DNA from: Microbacterium candidum
GTDB taxonomy: Bacteria; Actinomycetota; Actinomycetes; Actinomycetales; Microbacteriaceae
DNA length: 64,000 nucleotides
Assembly: GCF_030315975.1 (NCBI RefSeq)
Contig: NZ_JASXSZ010000003.1
Location: forward strand, 367,079 to 431,078
Direction: 5' to 3'
Both the position numbers and the translations under genes were made by a program. The notes under the pieces are model-generated. The model had not been told where the DNA came from and ran no database searches. It saw only the letters and a list, made by a program, of their open reading frames with translations. Shown here one piece after another: positions 47,337 through 54,818 of the stretch; the stretch's first letter is position 1, and each line of letters opens with the position of its first letter.

Positions 47337-48419
47337 TCACGCGGCGACCGCCGTCTCCTCCGCGACGATGGCGCGCACCGCATCCCGCCCGGCGCGGTTG
47401 GCACCCACGGTCGACTGCGACGGCCCGTAGCCGATCAGGAAGAGCCGCGGCTCGTCCATCGCGCGGCCGCCGGCCACACGGATGCCTCCGGCGGACGTCC
47501 GCAGGCGCAGCGGCGCGAGGTGGTCGATCGCGGCCCGGAACCCCGTCGCCCAGAGGATGACGTCGGCGCGGACGAAGGAACCGTCCGGCAGGCGCACGCC
47601 GTCGGGCTCGATGGCCGTGAACATCGGATGGCGGTTCAGGATGCCGTGAGCCTGCGCCTCGCGCGCCCACGGCGTCCAGTGGAGCCCTGTGACGGAGATC
47701 ACACTCCCGGGCGGGAGCCCGCGGCGCACGCGGTCCTCGACACCGGCGAGCGCCTCGAGGCGGGCGGGGACGTCGAAGTCCTCCTCGATCCACGCGGGCT
47801 CGCGGCGGGTCACCCACACCGTCTCGGCGACGCGGGAGATCTCCTCGAGCAGCTGGATCGCCGACACCCCGGCGCCGACCACGACCACTCGCTTCCCCGC
47901 GAACTCCTCGGCGGAGACGTAGTCCGCGACGTGCAGCTGCTGTCCGCGGAACGCCTGCGCGCCGGGCACGTAGGGGACGAACGGCCGCGTCCACGTGCCG
48001 GTGGAGTTGATGACGTAGCGAGCGGCCCAGGTGCCGGTGTCGGCATCCACCAGCAGCCGCCCGTCCGGGTCGTCGTCGGCGCGGCGCACCGCACTCACTT
48101 TGACGGGACGCTGCACGTCGAGGGCGAAGCGCTCTTCGTACGCCGCGAAGTACGGCGGCAGGATGTCGCGGCTCGCCGCGGACGGGTCCGCCGGGGGCAC
48201 GGGCATGCCAGGCAGCTCGTAGATGCCGTTCACGGTCGCCATCGTGAGCGACTCCCAGCGGTGCTGCCACGCTCCGCCGGGTGCGTCGTTCGCATCGAGC
48301 ACTGCGAACGTGCGCGCGCCGCCCTCGGATTCCGGGACGAACCCGCGGCGGCGCAGGTGATACGCGGCCGAGAGGCCCGCCTGGCCCGCGCCGATCACGA
48401 CGACGTCCACGAGATGCAT
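47337..48419 (-). CDS. FAD-dependent flavin monooxygenase-like oxidoreductase
   Basis: 360 residues. The N-terminal FAD-binding Rossmann motif is VVVIGAGQAGLSAAYHL, followed by GGAWQHRWESLTMAT. A second dinucleotide motif for NAD(P)H is VVVVGAGVSAIQLLEEI (about residue 165). ILWATGFRAAI resembles the flavin-monooxygenase ATG-containing motif. Homologues are described as flavin-containing monooxygenases or thioredoxin-reductase-like proteins; the substrate cannot be told. The ATG at 48419 is used; GTG six bases upstream is an alternative. RecQ lies upstream on the same strand, 66 bases away. Confidence 0.85.
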   Translation of the reverse strand: MHLVDVVVIGAGQAGLSAAYHLRRRGFVPESEGGARTFAVLDANDAPGGAWQHRWESLTMATVNGIYELPGMPVPPADPSAASRDILPPYFAAYEERFALDVQRPVKVSAVRRADDDPDGRLLVDADTGTWAARYVINSTGTWTRPFVPYVPGAQAFRGQQLHVADYVSAEEFAGKRVVVVGAGVSAIQLLEEISRVAETVWVTRREPAWIEEDFDVPARLEALAGVEDRVRRGLPPGSVISVTGLHWTPWAREAQAHGILNRHPMFTAIEPDGVRLPDGSFVRADVILWATGFRAAIDHLAPLRLRTSAGGIRVAGGRAMDEPRLFLIGYGPSQSTVGANRAGRDAVRAIVAEETAVAA

Positions 48420-48485
48420 GCTCACGCATGGAACGAACGGATGCGGCGCACTTCGCATTCCCGGGCTCCGGCGCGATCGCCGGCT

Positions 48486-50600
48486 TCAGCCCCGCAGAGC
48501 CAGCGCGAACGGCAGCACCGCCGTCGCCCCGGCGCGACGGAGAACCCCGGCGGCGACCGTCAGCGTCCAGCCGCTGTCGACGCGGTCGTCGACGAGGAGG
48601 ACGGGACCGGACGGGACGTCGAGCGCCGCCGCGGAGAACCGGCCCCAGACGCCGGCCACGCGGAACGCGCTGTTGCCCCCGGGCTGTCCCATGGGTCCTC
48701 CGTCGACGGTGTCCAGGAAACCGAGGAACGGCAGGCGTCCGATCTCGGCGATCCCGCGCGCGAGGGAATCCACCAGCTGTGGTCGCGAGCGGGACGGCAC
48801 TGCGACCACTGCTATCGGCCGCTCATCCCAGCCCCAGCCGGCGAGCACGCGGACGCACGCGGCGAGGAGGTTCGGCGGGACCGGCGCATCCGCAGCGCCG
48901 GCGGCGAACAGCTCGCGCAGCGGCCCGCCCCAGCCGAGGTCGGTCAGGCGCGCGAGCGCGCGGCCTTCGCTCGCCTGCTCGTCCGCCGGGATCCGCCCGC
49001 GCACCGCCGCACCGAGTCGGTCGGCGCCCGTCGGCCACTGGCGGCGGGGATCGATCGGAACACCGACGCGGTCGAGCGCCGCGGACGCGGCATCCGTCGC
49101 CTCAGCCGCGATCGCGGTCTCGAACCACGGGCCCGCACAGTTGTCGCATCGCCCGCACGGCGCAGCCGTCTGGTCGTCGAGCGAGCGCTGCAGGAACTCC
49201 ATGCGGCAGCCCGCGGTCTGCTCGTACTCGATCATGTGGTCCTGCTCGGCGAGGCGCTCGGCGGCGATGCGCCGGTAGCGCTCCTCGTCGTAGGTCCACG
49301 CGCTGCCCGTCGCGACCCAGCCGCCCTTCACGCGCGCGACGGCGCCGTCGACGTCGAGCACCTTCAGCAGCAGCTCGAGCGGCGTGCGGCGGATGTCGAC
49401 GATCGCTTCGAGCGCGGGCGTCGACAGAGGCGCACCCGCCTCCGCCAGCGCGGAGATGACCCGCTCGGCCCGCTCGCAGTCCGGCATCGACGCCGTGGCG
49501 AAGTAGTGCCAGATGTCGCGGTCCTCGGCCCCCGGGAGGAGGAGCACATCCGCGGAGGCCGTGGCGCGACCGGCACGGCCGACCTGCTGGTAGTACGACA
49601 CCGGGGATGACGGCGCGCCGAGGTGCACGACGAAGCCGAGATCCGGCTTGTCGAACCCCATCCCGAGTGCGCTCGTCGCGACGAGCGCCTTGACCTTGTT
49701 GTCCTTCAGCAGCGCCTCGGACTCTTCGCGCTCATCGGTGTCGGTCTGGCCGGTGTACGCCCGCACGTCGTAGCCGCGTTCGCGCAGCAGCCGCGCCGTG
49801 TCCTCCGCCGCCGCGACGGTGAGCGTGTAGATGATGCCCGACCCGGGCAGGTCTTTCAGGTGGCCGAGCAGCCACGCGAGGCGGGACGGCGAATCGCGCA
49901 GGCGCAGGACGCCGAGTCGCAGGGAGGCGCGCGCCAGCGGACCGCGGATCGTCAGAACCCCCGCGTCCTCCCCCGTCAGGCCCGCATCGAGTTGCTCGGC
50001 GACGTCCGCGACGACGCGGCTGTTCGCCGTCGCCGTCGTCGCGAGGACCGGCACGCCGGCAGGCATGCGGGCGATGAGATCGCGCAGCCGCCGGTAGTCG
50101 GGCCGGAAGTCATGGCCCCAGTCGCTGATGCAGTGCGCTTCGTCGACGACCAGCAGCCCGATGCGCGCCACGAGCCGGGGCAGCTGCTCGTCGCGGAAGC
50201 TCGGATTGTTGAGTCGCTCGGGCGAGACGAGCAGCACGTCGACCTCGTCACGGTCGAGCATCTCCTCGACATCAGCCCATTCGTGCGCGTTGGTCGAGTC
50301 GATCTTGACGGCGCGGACGCCCGCGCGCGAGGCGGCGGCGATCTGATCGCGCATGAGCGCCAGCAGAGGTGAGACGAGCACCGTCGGGCCTGCGCCGCGC
50401 CTGCGCAGCAGCAGCGTCGCCACGAAGTACACGGCGGACTTGCCCCACCCGGTGCGCTGCACGACGAGCGCTCGTCTCCTGTCGTCCACGAGCGCCTCGA
50501 TCGCTTCGAACTGCCCGTCGTGGAAATCCGCGTCGTCCCTCCCGACGAGGGCGCGCAGGATATCGAGGGCCTCGGTGCGGGTCGTGGTCGTCGCCGTCAT
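48486..50600 (-). CDS. recQ: RecQ-family DNA helicase with C-terminal phosphoribosyltransferase-like domain
   Basis: 704 residues. Walker A is RTGWGKSAVYF (about 49-59), the DEAH box is DEAHCISDWGHDFRPDY (from 153), and motif VI is QQVGRAGRA. The zinc-binding RQC region has CRMEFLQRS and CGRCDNC. Beyond it there is no HRDC domain; instead the last 150 residues include VLLVDDRVDSGWTLTVAAG, the PRPP-loop pattern of a type I phosphoribosyltransferase fold. It unwinds DNA during recombination and repair. The appended domain may bind nucleotides or PRPP in a regulatory role; this is inference. It is divergent from the DUF6412 gene. Confidence 0.9.
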   Translation of the reverse strand: MTATTTTRTEALDILRALVGRDDADFHDGQFEAIEALVDDRRRALVVQRTGWGKSAVYFVATLLLRRRGAGPTVLVSPLLALMRDQIAAASRAGVRAVKIDSTNAHEWADVEEMLDRDEVDVLLVSPERLNNPSFRDEQLPRLVARIGLLVVDEAHCISDWGHDFRPDYRRLRDLIARMPAGVPVLATTATANSRVVADVAEQLDAGLTGEDAGVLTIRGPLARASLRLGVLRLRDSPSRLAWLLGHLKDLPGSGIIYTLTVAAAEDTARLLRERGYDVRAYTGQTDTDEREESEALLKDNKVKALVATSALGMGFDKPDLGFVVHLGAPSSPVSYYQQVGRAGRATASADVLLLPGAEDRDIWHYFATASMPDCERAERVISALAEAGAPLSTPALEAIVDIRRTPLELLLKVLDVDGAVARVKGGWVATGSAWTYDEERYRRIAAERLAEQDHMIEYEQTAGCRMEFLQRSLDDQTAAPCGRCDNCAGPWFETAIAAEATDAASAALDRVGVPIDPRRQWPTGADRLGAAVRGRIPADEQASEGRALARLTDLGWGGPLRELFAAGAADAPVPPNLLAACVRVLAGWGWDERPIAVVAVPSRSRPQLVDSLARGIAEIGRLPFLGFLDTVDGGPMGQPGGNSAFRVAGVWGRFSAAALDVPSGPVLLVDDRVDSGWTLTVAAGVLRRAGATAVLPFALALRG

Positions 50601-50690
50601 GCGTTCCACCCTGCCGCATCCCTCCGACAGGCCAGGGCGGTTGTCCACAGACGTGGTGTTGAATGGATCCGAGGAGAGGAGATCGTCGTG

Positions 50691-51032
50691 ATGGCATCCA
50701 TCGGCGTCATGCTGCGTCTCCTCCTCGACCTCGTCCATGCGACGGTGGCCCCGATCGCGACGATGACGCGGACCGTTCTCGAGCTCGTCTCCACGGCACT
50801 TGCGACGGATGCCGGAGCGTTCGCCCTCGTGGCGGCGACGGCGGCATTCGCGCTGCTCGCGCTCCTCGCCGTCGCGGTCTCCCTCACGCGCTCTCCCGGC
50901 GAGACGCTCGACTCCGCTGCCCCGCATCCGCGACGGGCGATCAGCGATGCGACGCGCCTGACCGAGACGCATCCGGACGCGCCCGGGCACTCCCGTCCGC
51001 GCGCACCCGGCTTCGCGGCCCTGGCCGCGTAG
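50691..51032 (+). CDS. DUF6412 family small membrane protein
   Basis: 113 residues starting MASIGVMLRLLLDLV. Two membrane helices (about 5-28 and 43-68) are followed by a polar C terminus. The end THPDAPGHSRPRAPG matches the conserved tail (DPDAxGRPRPRAPG type) of actinobacterial DUF6412 proteins. These are regularly encoded just before a second YidC-like gene, as here. GAGGAGAGGAG precedes the ATG at 50691 (a GTG is one codon earlier). Function is unknown; a partner role for the YidC paralogue is suggested by conserved adjacency. Confidence 0.8.
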   Translation: MASIGVMLRLLLDLVHATVAPIATMTRTVLELVSTALATDAGAFALVAATAAFALLALLAVAVSLTRSPGETLDSAAPHPRRAISDATRLTETHPDAPGHSRPRAPGFAALAA

Positions 51033-51120
51033 CCGTCCGCCGTTCGTCCCCTTCGGGCCGTCCGACGGCGCCCTCGTGGCCGCACGCCCACGAAACGCCA
51101 TCCGGACGAACGGACGAACC

Positions 51121-51876
51121 TTGGACATCTACGCCTTCCCACCCGTCGCCGCCATCTTGAGCGCGGCCTACTCCTTCCTGATGCAGCTCGCGCAGCTGCT
51201 CGAACCCCTCGCCGGTGCCGCCGCGGCGGCGACGGCGGTCATCCTCCTCACTCTGCTCGTCCGCGCGGCCCTCATCCCCGTCGGGATCTCCCAGGCGAAA
51301 GCCGAGCAGACGAGGAGCCGCCTGGCGCCGAAGCTGAAGGCGCTGCAGCAGAAGCACAAGAAGGACCCCGAGCGCCTGCAGCGCGAGACGATGAAGCTGT
51401 ACGCAGACGAGAAGGCGTCGCCTTTCGCAGGCTGCCTCCCGATGCTCGCGCAGGCGCCCGTCGTCGCGATCGTGTATGCGGTGTTCCTGCATCCCGCGAT
51501 CGCCGGGCATCCGAATGCGCTCCTCGCCCACCACCTGTTCGGGGTCCCACTCGGCGCGAGCGTCGTGGGCTCGATCGCATCGGGCACCGCGACCGCCGCG
51601 ACGTTCACCGTCTTCGCCCTCGTCATCGCCGTCATCGTGGTCGTCGCGGAGCTCACCCGGCGGGCGTTCCGCCTCCCGTCGGACGGCGACGCAGCCGCCG
51701 GCCCCCTTGCGGGGGCCGGGATGGCGCGCGTCGCCGGCGCGCTGCAGTTCACGACCGCCGTGTTCGCGCTCTTCGTCCCGCTCGCCGCGGCGCTCTATCT
51801 CGCGACGACGGTGGCGTGGACGCTCGCGCAGCGCGTGATCCTGCGGCGCCGCTACCCGCTCGAGACGACGGTGTGA
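51121..51876 (+). CDS. YidC/Oxa1-family membrane protein insertase paralogue
   Basis: 251 residues from a TTG start (51121), which gives the family N terminus DIYAFPPVAAILSAAYSFLM; a GTG at 51076 would add an unlikely Arg-rich lead. Five membrane helices are visible. LLVRAALIPVGISQAKAEQ carries the conserved Arg of the hydrophilic groove in the first helix. The cytoplasmic hairpin RLAPKLKALQQKHKKDPERL is typical, as is FAGCLPMLAQAPVV. This is the short, accessory actinobacterial YidC type rather than the one beside rnpA and rpmH. It follows the DUF6412 gene by 88 bases. Confidence 0.85.
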   Translation: MDIYAFPPVAAILSAAYSFLMQLAQLLEPLAGAAAAATAVILLTLLVRAALIPVGISQAKAEQTRSRLAPKLKALQQKHKKDPERLQRETMKLYADEKASPFAGCLPMLAQAPVVAIVYAVFLHPAIAGHPNALLAHHLFGVPLGASVVGSIASGTATAATFTVFALVIAVIVVVAELTRRAFRLPSDGDAAAGPLAGAGMARVAGALQFTTAVFALFVPLAAALYLATTVAWTLAQRVILRRRYPLETTV

Positions 51877-51890
51877 GGCCGGGGTGTCGC

Positions 51891-53534
51891 TCAGCTCAGG
51901 GCGAGCGCGCGATGCACGGAGGCGACTGCGCTCGATCCTTCGCCGACGGCCGCGGCGACGCGCTTCATCGATCCGCGCCGCACATCGCCCGCGGCGAACA
52001 CGCGGGGCAGCGATGTCTCGAAGGGAAGCGGCTCGCGACCCAGGGTCTGCCAGTGCTCGAGCGTCTGGACCGCCACATCCGTGCCCGTGCGAAGGAACCC
52101 GTCGTCGTCGCGATCGAGCGAGCCCAGCCATCCCGTCGCGGGATCGGCGCCGATGAAGCAGAACAGCCCGCTGGCATCCACCTCGCCGACGCTGTCGATC
52201 GTGACCTTCTCGAGAGTTCGGCCGCCACCGAGACCCACCACGTTCGATGCCGTGTGGATGTCGATCCGAGGGTCGTCTCGCAGGCGATCCATGAGGTACG
52301 ACGACATGCGCACGCCGAGATCGTCCCCGCGCACGATCAGGTGCACGGGGCATCCGTTCGCGGCGAGGTACAGCGCCGCCTGGCCGGCGGAGTTGGCCCC
52401 GCCGATCACGACGACGGGCCTCTCCATCACCTGGCGCAGTTCGAGCTGCGTCGCGGCGTAGTGGATGCCTGCGCGCTCGAAGTCCTCCCAGCGGTCGAGC
52501 GCCAGGCGACGGTAGGCGGCGCCCGACGTGACCATCGCGGTGCGCGCCCGGATGACCCGCCCATCGGCGAGCGTGATGTCGAGGAGATCGCCGACCCGCT
52601 CGAGCCGGACGGCCTCGCACGGTGCGTAGACGCGCACGCCGAACTTCAGCGCCTGAAGGCATGCCTGGTCGATGAGGCTCCCACCCGTCACCCCGAACGG
52701 GAAGCCGAGGAAGTTCTCGATGCGCGAGGTGGACGCGGCCTGGCCGCCCGGCGCGATCGCATCGAGCAGCACCGTCTCCAGGCCCTCCGAGGCGCCGTAG
52801 ATCGCGGCGGCGAGGCCCGCCGGACCGCCGCCGACGACGACGAGGTCGACGATCTCGTCGGCCTGGCCCTGGTAGCTGAGCCCGAGACGCTCGGCGACGA
52901 GACCCGGTGTCGCGTGCAGCAGCGGCTCTCCCTGGATGAACGCGACCGGCAGATCGTCGGCCGACATCCCGTGCCCGCCGGTGTAGGCGGGGATCTCGGC
53001 GGGCTCGACCTCGATCGCCTTGTGCACGAGATCGAGCCGCTCCGCGAATCGGCGCAGCGACAGCAGCTCGCTGGATCCCGTCTGCCCGACGAGCTTCAGG
53101 GTGAGGGCCGCCGGTCCACGACGGAGGGACTCCCGGCGCGCCCACAGCGCATGCAGGATCAGATCGCACAACTCGTCGTCTTCGGCCATCAGCCGCCTCA
53201 GGTCGGCGCGCTCGACCCTGAGGATGCGACCCGATTCGCTGGCCCGGGCGGACAGGAAAGCGCCCTGTCCGTTCAGGACGCCGAGCTCGCCGACGAACGT
53301 GCGCGGGCCCATGTGCGCGATGATCGCCTCCTCGATCCAGAAGAGCGAGTCGCGTACGACCTCGATCTCTCCGGATTCGACGAGGATCAGCGGATAGTCG
53401 CGCACGCCGGACCGGAAGACGTAGTCACCGGCCTCGACGTCTTCGGGAGTGCCGAAGGCGCACAGCCGTGCCCATTGGGCATCGGTGAGGACGGGGCGTT
53501 GGACGGGATCGTTGTGTGCCTGTTCCGCTGTCAC
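51891..53534 (-). CDS. Cyclic nucleotide-binding domain fused to thioredoxin-reductase-like oxidoreductase
   Basis: 547 residues from a GTG start. A cNMP-binding/Crp-like beta-roll (about 15-130) has GDYVFRSG and GPRTFVGELGVLNGQG. A thioredoxin/glutaredoxin-like segment (about 145-225) follows. The TrxR-type domain (about 229-545) has VDLVVVGGGPAGLAAAIYG for FAD, VVVIGGANSAGQAALYLA for NADPH and RVFAAGDVRRGSMKRVAAAV. The CxxC active site of thioredoxin reductase is missing: HYAATQLE stands at the expected position. It may thus be a cNMP- or redox-controlled ferredoxin/flavin reductase. The substrate is unknown. Confidence 0.87.
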   Translation of the reverse strand: MTAEQAHNDPVQRPVLTDAQWARLCAFGTPEDVEAGDYVFRSGVRDYPLILVESGEIEVVRDSLFWIEEAIIAHMGPRTFVGELGVLNGQGAFLSARASESGRILRVERADLRRLMAEDDELCDLILHALWARRESLRRGPAALTLKLVGQTGSSELLSLRRFAERLDLVHKAIEVEPAEIPAYTGGHGMSADDLPVAFIQGEPLLHATPGLVAERLGLSYQGQADEIVDLVVVGGGPAGLAAAIYGASEGLETVLLDAIAPGGQAASTSRIENFLGFPFGVTGGSLIDQACLQALKFGVRVYAPCEAVRLERVGDLLDITLADGRVIRARTAMVTSGAAYRRLALDRWEDFERAGIHYAATQLELRQVMERPVVVIGGANSAGQAALYLAANGCPVHLIVRGDDLGVRMSSYLMDRLRDDPRIDIHTASNVVGLGGGRTLEKVTIDSVGEVDASGLFCFIGADPATGWLGSLDRDDDGFLRTGTDVAVQTLEHWQTLGREPLPFETSLPRVFAAGDVRRGSMKRVAAAVGEGSSAVASVHRALALS

Positions 53535-53584
53535 ACGGCCAGGCTAGTCACCCTCGGAGACACCAGGGGCCGTCCCGCGGTCGA

Positions 53585-54733
53585 TCAGCGGGATGCAGAC
53601 GCCAGCGCGCGCTCATAGGCCGCCGGGAGCGCAGCCACGAGCGCGTCCACGTCGGCGTCGGTGCTCGTGCGGCCGAGCGTGACCCGCAGCACGGACCGCG
53701 CATCGGCCTCTGATCTCCCGAGCGCGAGGACCACGTGTGACGGCTCGGCGACTCCGGCCTGGCACGCCGACCCCGTCGACACCGAGATGTCCGCCTGGTC
53801 GAGGAGGAACAGGAGCGTCTCCCCCGACGCGCCCGGGAAGAGCAGATGCGCATTGCCGGGCAGGCGGTGATCCGGGTCGCCGAGCAGCTGCACCGCGGGG
53901 ACCGCCTCTCGGACGGCGACCACGAGCCGGTCGCGCAGGGCCGCCAGGCGCGCCGACTCCGCTGTGCGCTCCCCTTCGGCGGCGACCGCGGCCGCCGCGA
54001 AAGCGGCTGCGCCCGCGATGTCCTGGGTGCCCGAGCGGAGGCCGCGCTGCTGCCCGCCCCCGTGCAGGAGTGCGACCGGATGCGACGCCCGACCGACGAC
54101 GAGGGCTCCGACGCCGACTGGGCCGCCGATCTTGTGCGCCGACACGCTCAGCGCGCTGGTCCCCTGCCACGCCCGGAACGAGACGGGCACGTGCCCCAGC
54201 GCGGCGACCGCGTCGAGGTGCAGCGGGATGCCCGCATCCCGGGCCGCCGCCGCGAGACCCGCCGCGTCGTTCACCGTGCCGACTTCGTTGTTCGCCACGA
54301 GGGCGGTCGCGAGAGCGGCACCCGGCAGCGCGCGGGCGAAGACGTCGAGGCGGATGCGGCCCACCGCATCGAGACCGACCGGAACGACGGCCGCGCCCTC
54401 GTGCGCGGTGAGCCAGCCGACGGTGTCGAGGGTGGCGTGGTGCTCGCCGTCGGGGAGCACGATCGCGTTCGTCGCAGCATCCCGCCCCCACCACAGGCCC
54501 TTCAGGGCGAGGTTCACGGACTCGGTGCCGCCCGAGGTGAAGACGACCTCGATCGGGTCGCAGTCGAGCACGGCGGCCAGCGCCTCGCGCGCTTCCTCGA
54601 GCACACGGCGCGCCGCCTGTCCCCCGCCGTGGATCGAAGAGGCATTGCCGACGACGTCGGATGCCGCCAGCCACGCATCCCGCGCCTCGGGCCGCAGCGG
54701 GCTCGTGGCGGCGTGGTCGAGGTAGACGGTCAC
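53585..54733 (-). CDS. Cysteine desulfurase, IscS/NifS type
   Basis: 382 residues from GTG. A PLP enzyme that removes sulfur from Cys to give Ala and a persulfide. It begins VYLDHAATSPLRPEA. The PLP Lys is Lys201 in SVSAHKIGGP, and the catalytic Cys is Cys324 in VSTGSACQAG. FTSGGTESVNLALKG and LVANNEVGTV bind cofactor. In actinobacteria this type often works with the tRNA-thiolating enzyme MnmA; no mnmA gene is in the window. It is distinct from the SufS expected beside the suf operon at the left edge. It is divergent from glgX. Confidence 0.93.
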   Translation of the reverse strand: MTVYLDHAATSPLRPEARDAWLAASDVVGNASSIHGGGQAARRVLEEAREALAAVLDCDPIEVVFTSGGTESVNLALKGLWWGRDAATNAIVLPDGEHHATLDTVGWLTAHEGAAVVPVGLDAVGRIRLDVFARALPGAALATALVANNEVGTVNDAAGLAAAARDAGIPLHLDAVAALGHVPVSFRAWQGTSALSVSAHKIGGPVGVGALVVGRASHPVALLHGGGQQRGLRSGTQDIAGAAAFAAAAVAAEGERTAESARLAALRDRLVVAVREAVPAVQLLGDPDHRLPGNAHLLFPGASGETLLFLLDQADISVSTGSACQAGVAEPSHVVLALGRSEADARSVLRVTLGRTSTDADVDALVAALPAAYERALASASR

Positions 54734-54818
54734 CCCTCCACTTTCGCACGCCCGGACGCATGCGGGACCGAGTGCCGCATGGAGCGATACCCGGTCCCGC
54801 GGCCGTTAGGGTACTGGC

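Noticed and set aside
47337-54733. A secondary-metabolite or defence island in the oxidoreductase/helicase region
   Set aside because: The genes are single-copy housekeeping-like oxidoreductases, a common RecQ variant, YidC and a desulfurase; no synthase, nuclease-toxin or sensor module ties them together.
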